The notes under the pieces are model-generated. The model was not told the origin of the DNA. It made no database searches and saw nothing but the letters and a program-made list of their open reading frames with translations. From Bathynomus jamesi (taxonomy: Eukaryota > Arthropoda > Malacostraca > Isopoda > Cirolanidae), in the NCBI GenBank assembly GCA_023014485.1, contig JAJOZX010005635.1, positions 124,001 to 188,000 on the forward strand: a stretch of DNA of 64,000 nt, written 5' to 3'. The position numbers and the translations under genes were made by a program. Shown here piece after piece: positions 43,602 to 54,560 of this stretch. The number at the start of each line of letters is the position of its first letter. The first letter of the stretch is position 1.

Positions 43602-44854
43602 TGTTGCGGGGAAGCGAATGAACTTAACTAGAATACCGTAACTTGGCTACTTCTTGATGACGGGAAACGAGAAGGTCCCGGGCGGTGAAGTTTTTCTCAC
43701 CTCCACTGACTGTCACTGAGGGGCAAACGAGACTCCCACACGGCTGAACCAAGAAATGGACTCGACCCGCTAGCTATTCCAAAGATTAACACTGTGTCTG
43801 AGTCGGGTCCACTTGAACCTGGAAAGCCCTGGCTTCAGGAAAGGTGTGTGCAATGTACACCCAGCAATACTTGAGGACTTCAACTGAATATGGGTACAAC
43901 AAGCAAGCAAGATTTTAGCAGACTAATCGTGAAGTAAACCAAATGTGCTGGATGAGAAAAGCAGATATTACCCTCTGTTTTTGTTTAATAAAGAGAATCT
44001 GGAGGTATTGTTGATTCAAGGACCCTGGGCTTGTCACAAGGAAATCCTTGAAAGTAACAACCCCAGTCTATGAGGACAAAGGCTGAAAAAAAACTAGTTG
44101 GTAGAGTTCTAAGGGTTTATTAGCAATCAACTTGAATTATTTACAAGAGCTAGAATGGGTTATGAGCTTGAGTCTAAACATGGTTTAAGATCATACAAGA
44201 GCTAGAATGGGTTATGAGCTTGAGTCTAAACATGGTTTAAGATCATACAAGAGCTAGAATGGGTTATGAGCTTGAGTCTAACATGGTTTAAGATCAAGAA
44301 ACGAAAATCCAAAACCCTGAAAGGGTATTCTATACAAAGGTGCTTACAATTACAATGACAAAAATACTGGACAACAAAAATAGAATTTCTAGAAAAAGAT
44401 AAAAAACTTAACCTATGCTAGAATGGTACAATTAGACAACACAATCGACCTCACTGGACCTAACATCCTTAAGCTAGACTTGAGGTCAATCCAATCACAC
44501 CTATCTATTATAGGTAAGCCATGGAGAAGCAAAACCTGAAACTATTGGTCCTAGCAATACCTTAGCCTGCACACTGTTATGCACAGGCAATGTCCATTAT
44601 CACAAGGCACTCTGTTTTATCTTGACTTTTTCTTTTCCTAAACAAATTGAGTTGGCAAGCTAGAACTTCCACAAGCGGAAACCAACTGTGACTTTAAAAA
44701 ATTGAAGGCAAAATTTTACTGACTAGAATTAACAAGCAAGAATGCTGAGCTAGTCAGGCATTAAGCAAGACTAACTCCGCCACATGGGGGCCACATTGTG
44801 GGCTATCCTGAAACAAGAAGAAAACAAGATGTTAGTGAAGACAACCCCACTACA
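43602..44854 (-). repeat. 5' LTR of Gypsy element 2, with internal triplication
   Basis: 1253 bases. Longer than the other LTR by 93 because a unit of about 52 bases (ACAAGAGCTAGAATGGGTTA ... GGTTTAAGATCAT) occurs three times at about 44143-44300 and once in the other LTR. Confidence 0.95.
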
Positions 44855-44858
44855 TCAT

Positions 44859-45633
44859 AACTAAAGTTTTTATTATTTCTTCCAAAATACATGACTTTGC
44901 ATTTTTGAACATTGAATTCCATCTGCCATTCACTAGCCCAAGCAACTAATCTATGAAGATTCTTTTGCAGTTTATACAAATTTTCTATATTTGTAACGAG
45001 CAACTACTTTTGTATCATCTGCAAATTTAGAAATTTTTCAAATCATTTAGATATAAAGAGTAATGGACCCAAACTGATCCCTGTGGTACTGGTACCTCAC
45101 TTTTCACTTTCTCCCACTCAGATTCATGCCCATTTAGAATTAACCTCTGTTCTCTGTCTTCTAACCATTTTTCTACCCAATTTAAAACTGATCCTACTAT
45201 ACCATGAGCTCTTAATTTATATAGAAGTCTCCTACATGGAACCTTGTCAAATATTTTACTAAAATCCAAATAAATAAAAATATCTACATCATTTCCATTA
45301 TCTACCTGATCAGTTACAAACTCTAAAAAGTCTAAGAGATTAGACAACAAGCCCTTCCTGATCTAAATGCATGTTGTGAATTTGAAATAAGATTAAAATT
45401 TTCCAAATGACCTTGAATATTATTATTTATAATTCTTTCTAGTATCTTTCCTACCAATGATAAACTAATGCCTATAATTTCCTATCTCCTCCTTACTACC
45501 ATTTTTGTAAATGGGTATTAAATTTGCTTTTTTCCATTCATCTGGTACCTCTGCATAATTAAAAGACCTAGCAAACAAAATAGTGCCTCAGATAAGCTTT
45601 CCTCCCCTTCTCTGAGAATCCGAGCATATATAT
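44859..45633 (-). pseudogene. CR1-like LINE, 5' half of the copy split by Gypsy element 2
   Basis: Minus-strand RT blocks: EVPDEWKKANLIPIYK (about 45530), IGNYRHISLS, LISNSQHAFRSGR, DIFIYLDFSKIFDKVPCRRL (catalytic Asp), VPVPQGS, and LVAWASEWQMEFNVQKCKVM (44803-45003). The 3' continuation is at 31625-32635. The SINE copy 2 interrupts it on the right at a TSD inside the ILREGEE block. Several stops. Confidence 0.88.
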
Positions 45634-45910
45634 TTTTTTTAGTTCAGGAAGAACCGATTCGCCTCTATTTAAAGGGCATATCTCAGTGGAAAAACAAAGA
45701 AAAAGTGAGAGGAAAGACAGAGGAAAAAGAAAGGGTGGAGGGGACAGTCGAAGTGGAAAAAGACCAAGGATGACAAGGAGTGCAGGGTCGAGCCCCATCA
45801 TCCTTGGGTGCTAGGGCCGGGAGGGCGCACGTGAAACCTCCAGGAACAAGCACGTACAAACGAGCACAAAGAGCACTCAAGAGCACGAGCTTAGAACCCC
45901 CTTGCGGGGC
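45634..45910 (-). mobile_element. SINE-like retroposon, copy 2
   Basis: Inverse copy of 12804-13091 with a short A tail (T run at 45634-45640 in this orientation). Flanked by CCGAGCATATATAT (45620-45633) and CGAGCATATATAT from 45911, a target duplication. Differences from copy 1 are few. It sits in the CR1 LINE, next to the Merlin element. Confidence 0.9.
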
Positions 45911-46184
45911 CGAGCATATATATATTAGGTATTATTATAGTATTACACCCGTCTAACGTCCAGCAATTATTATATATTCATTAGGTAGATTTTTAAATTC
46001 TAAGACACTTTTCTTCTATAGCATTTCTGTCGCAAATGCTTCATTTTCGAGATATAAACATTTTTTTGGTGTGTATCTAGTGTGTGTTCGTACATTCGTT
46101 TGTGTGTTCGTACGTGTTGCTGTCACATGTCTGCCCAATCACTGCGCTCCATCCATTTTGAATTTGAATTAGTTTGCTACTGGA

Positions 46185-46544
46185 ATGGCTTCGTGTGACA
46201 TGTGTTCATTCGATTATTACCGCTGTGTTGTCACTTTCTATGAAAATTTAGAAAAAAGTGTTGAGTTTCTGCGTGCTCACGGTGTTCTACCAACAGTAGT
46301 GAAGTGTCCACATTGTAAAACGGAGTGTACGTATCGTCAAGACCAGAAACTGTGGCATTGTAGAAAAAGTTATGTTGTGCCTAAAACGAAGAAAAGATGG
46401 TACTGTGATTATTCTGTCTCAGATTTTAAAGGTTCTTTTCTAGACAATACTAATATTCCTCCGTGGAAAATTGTTCTTTTTGTGAATCATTTCCTCAGCC
46501 ATTTATGGGACCACAGAACTGTGGTGGAGTGCCTGATAGGTTAG
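46185..46544 (+). pseudogene. Merlin (IS1595/ISXO2-like) transposase, N-terminal part
   Basis: 119 codons from ATG. An N-terminal helix is followed by a zinc ribbon: CPHCKTECTYRQDQKLWHCR, then RWYCDYSVSDFKGSFL and IVLFVNHFLSHLWDHRT. These are the features preceding the DDE core in eukaryotic Merlin transposases. The reading frame ends where the foldback begins, so the catalytic domain is lost. Confidence 0.85.
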
Positions 46545-46554
46545 GTTAGGTCAA

Positions 46555-46762
46555 TTTTGAAGGTGAAACTTATGTTTTTCCTATGGTTTTTGATGTGTTT
46601 TGAACGAATCTGACCTTCAAAACCGTCGGAAATGACTCGTTTTTATTGCTGGCTGGAGGGAGGGCTGTTTATCTAAAAAACTAGTCATTTCCGACGGCTT
46701 TGAAGGTCGGATTCGTTCAAAACACATCAAAAACCATAGGAAAAACATAAATTTCACCTCCA
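46555..46762. repeat. Foldback replacing the Merlin catalytic part
   Basis: TTGAAGGTGAAACTTATG, TTTTTGATGTGTTTTGAACG and CCGTCGGAAATGACT return inverted with few changes; arms about 95 bp. It resembles in style the foldback at 31860-32040 and follows GGTTAGGTTAGGTCAA. Confidence 0.88.
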
Positions 46763-46802
46763 AAGGGAGATGGGTGTAATACTATAAATTTACCATATAT
46801 TA

Positions 46803-46965
46803 TCAGGTCCAGCAGCTTTATTTGACTTCAGGGAATGAATCACTTGCCTATCATCATCCTTCCTTATATGAATATGATCAAGAATGCCTGGATATAAGGA
46901 AGGATGATGATAAGCAGGTGATTCATACATCAAAGTCAAATAAAGCTGTTGGACCTTCGGTTAGC
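46803..46965. repeat. Head-to-head CR1 LINE fragments
   Basis: 46803-46868 (minus) and about 46893-46960 (plus) are inverted copies of the same CR1 segment, which on the coding strand reads KQVIHTSKSNKAVGP. A short AATATGATCAAGAATGCC spacer separates them. The minus part belongs to the LINE at 44859-45633. The plus part continues at 50342. Confidence 0.8.
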
Positions 46966-47056
46966 TTCCACCTGAATTGTTCATTCTACCTTAGACCTAC
47001 AGTTCAACATGGAATCCGAACCATGCCCTACCAGCAGCCCAGTGTCTTAACCAGTC
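46966..47056 (-). mobile_element. tRNA-like SINE fragment
   Basis: On the minus strand TAGACTGGTTAAGACACTG resembles an A box region and GGTTCGGATTCCATG a B box, spaced about 35 bases. It abuts the left terminus of the hAT-like transposon. Because of its place in a LINE it is read as a SINE piece and not a tRNA gene; no complete cloverleaf was drawn. Confidence 0.5.
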
Positions 47057-50000
47057 TAGGTGGCCCAAAAAAATTTTTTTTTTCTTTTCTCCAGATTAGA
47101 ACCCAGCATTTTGATATGCCTATGGATGTAATTTTTACATAAAAATTTCAACTAAATCAAACAATATTTAGAGGTTGCACAAAGCATGCAAAGATCATTC
47201 GTTTCATCATTTACTTAACAGCCGCGTGCTGCAGTGTGCAACCTGTGCAATGTGCATGTTTAATGTCAAATTACAACATACTGTAACTTATTTATTTAAG
47301 CACAATATACAGCTTCAAATTGTGTCTGCTCATTTAACATTTTTGAACTTACAGTAAATAATATCAGTCACCCCCACCACCAGTAAATGCGCTATATCAA
47401 CTATAATAATGTTCAAAACCATCAATTCATGTCTGTGAGTCAATGGAGCCATGCAGTAAGTTAGAAATACTTACTATCAGTGAAAACTTTTATGTTGCAT
47501 AAGAACAGCTGTCAAATTGTCAATACTGCATAAAGTCTAGAATGACATGCTAACTTTGTTGGAAATATTTAGTTAACAGGAGAACTGTCTTTCTGAATTC
47601 CAGCTATGAGACTGAGTCCACCCACAACAGTGCTTTTTTTCGAGTCAGGATACAGTTTTCGATGTTCTTGTACAACTTGGAGTAGAAATTGCTTCTGTCA
47701 TTTTTCGTCAGAAATGCATTGAAGTCCTGGATCAGTTTCACTCCTCTTTCTGCTGTGTCATTCACAACTTTTAGTGACCGAATTACCCTCTCTGCTTTCT
47801 TGAAATCTTCATTATCATTCCACGTTTCCTGCGGCATCGACAGAAAGATTGTGGCAGACCAAGAATGTTGAAAAATGTCTTCGTATTCATTGTAACAAAA
47901 GAGCTGAGCTGCATGTCTGCATATTCACCAGTGCCATCCAGTCGGTGTGGTGGTTCTTCTGATCCTTCTTTCTCTCGCATGTTTACCAGCATCTGCATTT
48001 TCTGCTGGGGATCAACTGTCATGTCGAAGAAAGCAAGGCCCACCATAACCTCACTCAGTACCACAAATTTCTGCTGAAAGCAGTCACTGCTGCCTGCTTG
48101 ACAACTGGATTGACATTGTATTGTGTCAATCTCTTTAGAAAACTGCAGATCATTTGCAGGGCTTGGGCAGCCAGTGGGGCTTGAAACCACACTGTGATGT
48201 AAATGTCTGACACGAACAACAAGAATTGGAATATTCCATGTTCTTGTGATGGCTTCATCTTGAACTCTCTCCTAAACATCCACATCTTGTAACAGTAAGT
48301 ACTCGTGCCATCCAACGGCACTGTGCAGTGCACCAGGTGCCTGGAAGTGAATCCCCCGTGCTGGAGTTCCACCAAGGAATATGATGACAAGTTCCAAAAA
48401 CTCCCTGTAATCATCCTGTGGTTGGCACATTTTCAGATTCTGTATTGCAAACTGTAATGTGCGCTCTCTAAATGAGTCAATCTCCATCATCCCAGCAGCT
48501 GTAAGATATGAACTTTGATCAATCCAAGACCACTGCTCTTTAAAGCGTTTGAAGACGGCCATGTCAGGTCCAGATGAGGCAGATGTTATTTTCAGTGCAG
48601 TGAAAACCTTCTGTAGAACAATCTCCATCACATGATGACGGCATGCGAAATGAAGTAGACTTTGCCCAAGGGCTCTCTCTATGAGAACACATGCACCACT
48701 GAGACGTCCTATATTGCTTGCTGTCATGTCAAAACATAGACCCTTGACCTTTTGGGAAAGATTCCAGTCATTCAGACAGGATACAACAGTATCAGCTTGG
48801 GCTTGGCCTGTTCTAGATGCAAGTTTTGGTACACCAAGCAAACAATCAACATCAATTCCTGTCACAATCACAGGTAATCGGTTGATTTTCTCATGCCCAG
48901 TAAGGTCAGGAAGCAATTTTCCGTCCCAGTGAACAGTCAATGGTGCTTGGGGATTGCATGAAGTTTTTGCATCAGCTGCTGTTTTTGCTCTGTTGTTCCT
49001 GCTTTGATTTCTGCCACAACCTTTCAAATGATTCTTTCCTTTTGGCTTTCTGCTCTTGTCTCTCTGTCCATGCTTTATCTTCACTTGCCATATATCCTTT
49101 CCGACCTTCTCTCTGACTGGCTAGAAACTCAGGTCTTCTGTCAGTTCTGTTCGTTTCCAGATCATCTTGAGAGCTATGTCAAACAGCTTACCAAGCTTTG
49201 AATTGAACTGTGCTTCACTAGAAATTTGTTTCTGGGTACGACGGTTTATGGCCTTCTTCAAACACTGCCATTCTGCATGTACTTTCAGAAGCCGCTTTTC
49301 TATATCATAACTGAGAGCAGTTGGTATTCCAGCCTTCAGCCAAAAACTAAGGACTTCTGATACAGTTATGCGTGCACTTTCTTTGAGTGTCTTTTTCTGT
49401 TCTGTATGATGATAGAAAAACACTGACAATGTTTCACGAAGTGACGGAAGTTTGCTGTGTTGGACGATTCTCTCATTCACAGGACCAATCAACCAAATAT
49501 GAGATTTTGATCTTGTCTTTGGCTTATTGTCATCTGCAGTTTGAATGCTGCATTTGCTGCTACATGCCATGCTTGAACTCAGTGAAGTTTCCTGAAAAAA
49601 ATAAATAACAATCAAAGGCTGTTTTTCAAGAAAAAAAATATCCCCTTATGTGGCCTTGAAAATTAGGTCAATTAGTAAGGGGAGACATAAATATGCAAAG
49701 ATAAGCTTATAGTGCTCTATCCAAAGTTGACACCTGTCGTGGCTATACTTAACCAAAATTTAATTTATGTTTGTTAATAATTTTACTGTGTTCAACACAA
49801 ACCTTAACCCAACAATGCACAACAAACAAATTCCAAGTAGATATCTGAACAAGACACCTGTACCCATACCATACCAGACTTTGAATACTAAGTTTATTTT
49901 ATTATTTTACAATTATTAACAGAAAATAACAAACCAGCTTCACAGAATTCATAAAACTGTCAGAAAAGAATATTTACAAGCCACTGGCAAATAATGGCAA

Positions 50001-50189
50001 AATATAGACTGCTTACCGTGGCAAGACTGTGATTTTTGAAACTTCAAGCACCTTGTGCAACTTCTAAATCATCTCAGAATTGCATAAAATTTCACTCATA
50101 TTGCTATTACATATGTCGTTTTTGATTGCAGGGTTCTAATCTATGAAACTTCAACTTTTAATTTTTGCATGTTCTGTTGGGCCACCCTA
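47057..50189 (-). mobile_element. hAT-like DNA transposon with TAGGKTGGCCCA termini
   Basis: TAGGTGGCCCAA at the left and, inverted, TAGGGTGGCCCAAC at the right. The similarity continues inward: AGATTAGAACCC, then TTTAGARGTTGCACAA, both in inverted orientation near each end, so the repeats span about 120 bp. One transposase-like gene inside (47604-49615). No clear 8-bp duplication was found. It lies with SINE pieces in a CR1 LINE fragment. Confidence 0.7.
47604..49615 (-). pseudogene. Multicopy invertebrate transposase-like protein, hAT-like core, frameshifted
   Basis: Segments in changing frames make one protein of about 650 residues. N-terminal part 49615-49121 has KLPSLRETLSVFFYHH and KLGKLFDIAL. 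The core (49084-48272) has APLTVHWDGKLLPDLTG, LPVIVTGIDVDCLLGVPKL, GLCFDMTASNIGRLSGACVL and LLHFACRHHVMEIV, followed by SSGPDMAVFKRFKEQW. The C-terminus (48190-47604) has VVLSEVMVGLAFFD and LKVVNDTAERGVKLIQDFN. D-TASN, C-x-x-H and a late Glu (TAERGV) follow the hAT pattern. I know the family as uncharacterised proteins present in very many copies in arthropods, cnidarians and molluscs. Transposase is inferred from the terminal repeats. A second copy is at 61533-64000. Confidence 0.78.
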
Positions 50190-50341
50190 CCACACCAGGG
50201 TACCCATTTATCTACCAACCACTTTGTGTGGAAGGATGAACAGCTGGGTTTTGCTGCATGCTGGCTGCCATCACTGTGTCTCAAACCCGGGGCTGATGGA
50301 TTTGTAGTCAGCGATGCTAACCACTACACCACCGAGGCACA
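50190..50341 (-). mobile_element. tRNA-derived SINE
   Basis: The minus strand begins GCCTCGGTGGTGTAGTGG with TAGTGGTTAGCATCGCTGAC (A box) and CCCCGGGTTTGAGACAC (B box), a head resembling tRNA-Asp/Glu/Gly, followed by a unique tail. The head has diverged from a working tRNA. It sits between the hAT-like transposon and CR1 sequence. Confidence 0.7.
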
Positions 50342-50500
50342 TAATATATTTGCAAGGATTCTCAGAGAAGGGAAGGAAAGCTTATCTGAGGCACTTAACT
50401 ATTTTGTTTGTTAGGTGAATTAATTATGCATAAGTACCAGATGAATGGAAAAAAGCAAATGCAGTGCCCATTTACAAAAAGGGTAGTAAGAAGGAAGGGG
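50342..50500 (+). pseudogene. CR1-like LINE fragment
   Basis: The plus strand reads NIFARILREGKESLSEALN, then VPDEWKKANAVPIYKKGSK, the start of the RT domain. It continues the plus-strand piece at 46893-46965 after a 3.4 kb interruption. A G-run ends it at about 50500. Confidence 0.85.
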
Positions 50501-50757
50501 GGGGGAGTTCCAGAACAAGTGACCCAGAGACAAACACCCTACCCAAAGGGAATTAACTGAAATTTGGTACATAGAGTAGTAGTTTTGGCCAGGGAAAATG
50601 AAATTCTAAATCTTAGGCTGGTCTATCCAATAGTTGTCGAGATATGGGTCAGGTCAAATTCAGGTTACCTCATGACCCTTCTTTTTTTTAAGGTCAAATA
50701 TCTTAACTATTTTTTAGAATATTTCAGTCAACCTATATATCGTAGAATATTGTAGAA

Positions 50758-51048
50758 ATGATTCTAGAAGAGGCTTCTCAGCCTGTAGATTTAGCTCTGG
50801 ATTTGAAATATGCAGTCTGCAGCACAGATGCAAAGTACATGATGCATAAATGTCAAAATTGTGATGGTGAAAATGGTATCAAGTCTTTTCTGGAGTTACT
50901 AGATAGCATTGAAACTTGTAGGGATGAAATTCAGTATAAAGTTTGGGTAAACACAGATAGATGTACAATGGTGGAAAAGACTGAGAGTTTCTCTGACTAT
51001 GTAAACTCATTAAGTTCTAATAAGAAAGAACATAAGAAATTTTTATAG
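50758..51048 (+). pseudogene. Sola-like transposase fragment, Cys-rich middle part
   Basis: An open frame with AKYMMHKCQNCDGENGIKSF and YKVWVNTDRCTMVE parallels CCLRQCEQCGDPSDLKNRL and FKKWTNTDRSNLE of the gene at 21717-24307. The upstream 250 bases (50510-50757) carry GGTCA half-sites and no ORF. It is a second, more diverged member of the family. Confidence 0.7.
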
Positions 51049-51660
51049 TGGACACACTAGGGGCCACTTTGGCCCATTGAGGTGGCTCCACTATGTAAAA
51101 ACTGCTGTACATTGGCAACAACCAATTTTTACAAAACTAATTAATTATCAATTTAAAACTAAAGATAGAATCTCTGGATCCAGAGGATCAAAGTCATAAT
51201 AGGCTACTATCCACAAATATGTTACACTCTATATCTATTTATAACTGACATGCAAATATATCAGATCCAAAGAATCCAGTCAATTTCATTACAGTACCCA
51301 TCAATACCAGTACCTTGCCAACCAAAAATAAGTCACGGTCCATATCAATTGTGGACCAAGTCAATTTACAACCATATACATTACAATATTATACTTAGGA
51401 GGAAAAGTGTAGGTGTGGCTGTAAAGACTGTACAGTAATGTAGAAATGTTTGTGCACCCATTTTGGGTCTCCCATTTAAAGGTGCTTGTGGGGCAAGTGA
51501 AGATCATGAGTTTTTCAATACCTCACAGTACTATGGGGGGCACGCTCAGCAGAGGAATCTCTTTAAATGGGGTGTGTAAGGACGAGTATCCCTAACCAGA
51601 TGCTGCCTCCCTATATCCCACAACACCTGTGTTGAGCTGTGGGATCTATCACCCAAATGC
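51049..51660. repeat. Interspersed repeat, unsplit copy
   Basis: The segment from GTGGACACACTAGGGGCC to ATCCCTAACC contains GGCTGTAAAGACTGTACAG, GGGTCTCCCATTTAAAGG and TCTCTTTAAATGGGGTG, in the order found in the split copy at 13530-13905 and 15640-15827. It abuts the 3' end of the CR1 LINE to the right and may be its 3' untranslated region. Confidence 0.6.
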
Positions 51661-51737
51661 ACATAATATATATGAAATAAACTAGTACCATTCATGCAAT
51701 AAAAATGGGCCTAAACACCATCACCAGATGTCCCTTG

Positions 51738-54560
51738 CAGACATCAAACTATCCAACCTTCTTTGAAAGAATCAAGTGTATCTGAAGTCACCACTTCTGT
51801 CAGACTGTTCCAAAACTTAATTAATGTGTTTGTAAAACTGTTTTCTTAAATTTGTTCTACATCTTGGCTTAAATAATCTCATACTATGACCTCTAGTCTG
51901 GTATTGTGATCTTTAATGAAAAGAGACTAAAAATCTATCTATCCAACCCTTTTATCATTTTATACACCTCTATCATATCACCCCTTAACCACACCTTTTA
52001 ATGAGAACATGCTTAGATACGCCAGTCTTTCCTTATATGTCAATTGTCTTAGAGATGGGATCATCTTGTTGCTTGTTCTGTACTTTTCCAGTTTTCAATA
52101 TCTTGTATCAAATAGGGACTATTAAATTGAATACAGTATTTGAGGAGGGGTCTCACATATGAAATGTATAGTTGCTTTATAATATTGGGTGATTTGTATT
52201 CAATGTGTCTCTGCATGAGATTGAGTCTAGCATTTGCTTTATTTCTGATTACCATACAGTGATTTGAAGGTTTAAGTTCATTAGTCACAATGACACCAAG
52301 TCTTTCTCTTTATCATCATTTTTAATCCAAATTCCATTCATATTTTATTCAAATTCTGGATTTTTGGCCCAATATGCATAACCTTACACTTATCAACATT
52401 AAATTCATCTCTCACTTATTTGCCCAGGCTGTTACTCTGTCTAAGTTTTTTGTATTGTCATTGCTCCTGCTACTGACTGAACATTATGGCCTAATTTTGT
52501 ATCATCAGCAAATTTTGAGGTTTACATGATAGGCCCTTCTCTAGATCATTTATATAGACAACAAAAAAGCAGAGGTCCCAGCACAGACCCCTGTGGGACT
52601 CCGCTTAATACGGGTCTCCAAGTAGACTTATTTCCATTTAGATGAACTCTCTGTTTTCTGTTTCTCAGCCATTCTTCTATCCAATCAGCTATATGACCTC
52701 TTATACCATGGGCTCTAACTTTTACCAACAATCTTGCATGAGGAACAGTATCAAATGCCTTTGCAAAATCTAAGTATACTATATCTACTGGCTCTTTATT
52801 GTCCAAATGCAATAGGACTCCATCATAAAATTCAATGAAGTTGGTTAGACAGGACCTTCCATTTCGAAAGCCATGCTGGCTATCATTTATAAGGTTGCAC
52901 TCTTCAAGGAACTCAGTAACTTTACCTCTAATGATACTTTCGAGTAATTTGAAAATAATGGAGGTGAGGCTGATGAGTCTGTAGTTTCTTGCCAAGTTTC
53001 TATTTCCTTTTTTAAAGATTGGAGCCACATTTGCTTTCTTCCAATCCTCTGGAATTTCAGTACATATCAATGATTTATTAAAAATAATTTCTAGTGCCTG
53101 TGCTATATTCTTTTTAGCAGCTTTTATGACTATTGGATGCATTTCATCTGGCCCTGGAGATTTTTCTATTTTTAATTTATCTATTGCTTTTAGGATATCT
53201 AGTTTTGTTACCCTTAATTCATTTATTTATCTATCTTGTCCTGGTAGTATAAGATCAGGAATATTATTTAAATTTTCATTTGTGAATACTGATGAGAAGT
53301 ATTTGTTTAGTTCTTCAGTTATTTCAAGATCATCATCTATAGTTTTATCATCTATATGGAGGGGGCCAATTTTCTTTTTCACTCTACTTTTCAAATTGAA
53401 GTGACTGAAAAACTTCTTAGGATTGTTTTTTGAATTCTTGGCTAGGCTTTTTTCCAGGTCTCGTTTGCTATCTCTGATTACTTTCTTGCAAATGCTTCTT
53501 TTACTTTTATATATTTCGGAGTCTGTGCCATTTTTAGTTCTTTTGAATTTATGAAATGCTTTTGTTTTTTCTCTGATTGCTCTTTTTACATTGCAGTTTC
53601 TCCAAGGTTGTTTTTTTTTTTCCAGTTCTGATTTTACACTGTGGGATATGCTTCCTTTGTATGTTCATTATTATACTTTTAAATTTTTCCCACATACTAG
53701 TTACTGTCTGTTCAGGCTGTAGAATATCTGTCCAATTTATTAGACACAGATCATTTACTAGTCCATTTATATTTCCTCTTTTAAAATCTGGAACTTCTAC
53801 TTTATTTTCACTAGGTCTTGAATTACAAACAATATTAAACCGAAGGATACAATGATCACCTGAACCTAGTGTTTCTGAAACCGAGATATCCTGGAAGGTA
53901 TCTGGATTATTTGTTAGAATTAAATCTAGAATGGCATCGGCCCTGGTTGGCTCCTTTACTAACTGGGTTAAACCATTCTCAATTATACAGTCTAAGAATC
54001 TCTCATTACTTTCTGGTGTTTGTAATATTTCCCAGTCTATATGCCTATAATTGAAATCTCCAACAATAATAATATTGCTTGTCATTGCTTTATTTATTTC
54101 ATCAATAAGTTGATTTTCTACATACTTATTTTCTTCTCTACTTTTGGGGATTCCTCCAACTGAACATCCCTCAGGTGGTCTATAATACCCCCTATCCTGA
54201 TTTTCCTGGCATTTTTATGCCCAATATCTATCCATACAGATTCAACTATTTCCTCTTTAACGGAGGTAACTTCAACTGGATTCAGATTTGTCTTGGCATA
54301 AATAAATACTCCGCCACCCTCTGAATATTTACGTTCATAATAAAAAAGTTCATAGCCATCAATTTCATAAGTAATGGTATTATCTCTTTCACTAAATAGA
54401 CTATTTGGTATCGTACTGAATTTTGTCCAAGTTTCAGTGACAATCATAACATCAGGATTTTCAATACCTATGTATGCCTTGAATTCATTTATTTTATCTC
54501 GGATACTTCTTGCATTTACATAGAAAAATGACAAAGAACCCTTGGAATATTTTGCTTGTA
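51738..54560 (-). pseudogene. CR1 LINE ORF2: endonuclease and reverse transcriptase, frameshifted
   Basis: The endonuclease is in 54534-54118 (SFFYVNARSIRDKINEFKAY, MIVTETWTKF, EGGGVFIY) and 54085-53549 (IIIVGDFNYRHIDWE, DAILDLILTN, GSGDHCILRF). The RT is in 53142-52546 (PEDWKKANVAPIFKKG, NDSQHGFRNGRSCLTNF, IVYLDFAKAFDTVPHARL, LSGVPQGSVLGPLLF). The FADD catalytic block follows in another frame near 52510, the thumb (SYVRPLLKYCIQF) at 52288-52061, and the C-terminus to about 51738. It nicks target DNA and copies LINE RNA. Multiple frame breaks; all catalytic regions are recognisable. Confidence 0.92.

Larger units (their letters stand above)
32651..44854 (-). mobile_element. Ty3/Gypsy LTR retrotransposon 2, with OTU-like and second protease-like domains
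   Basis: LTRs at 43602-44854 (5') and 32651-33810 (3') bound a 9.8 kb interior. TCAT flanks both outer ends (32647-32650 and 44855-44858), a 4-bp duplication. The element lies in a CR1 LINE. Order on the minus strand: primer site, gag with zinc knuckles, protease, RT, RNase H, OTU-like domain, second retropepsin-like domain, integrase, acidic tail. It has been hit later by a mariner-type mini element (33949-34317) and a GGGTCATTC mini element (36126-36807). Many frameshifts mark it as dead. Confidence 0.93.
45928..46794 (+). mobile_element. Merlin-type DNA transposon, shortened
   Basis: Termini GGTATTATTATAGTATTACA and, inverted, GGTAAATTTATAGTATTACA, with 15 perfect bases TATAGTATTACACCC. 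Flanks ATATATTA on both sides (45920-45927 and 46795-46802), the 8-bp duplication expected for Merlin. It contains an N-terminal transposase piece (46185-46544) followed by a foldback. Host sequence is the CR1 LINE. Confidence 0.88.

Noticed and set aside
46840..46960. Hairpin as a regulatory RNA structure
   Set aside because: The arms are CR1 coding sequence in opposite orientations, so element rearrangement explains it.
50190..50341. Functional tRNA gene on the minus strand
   Set aside because: A and B box-like sequences are present but the head has diverged and continues into a SINE-like tail; position within a LINE supports a SINE.
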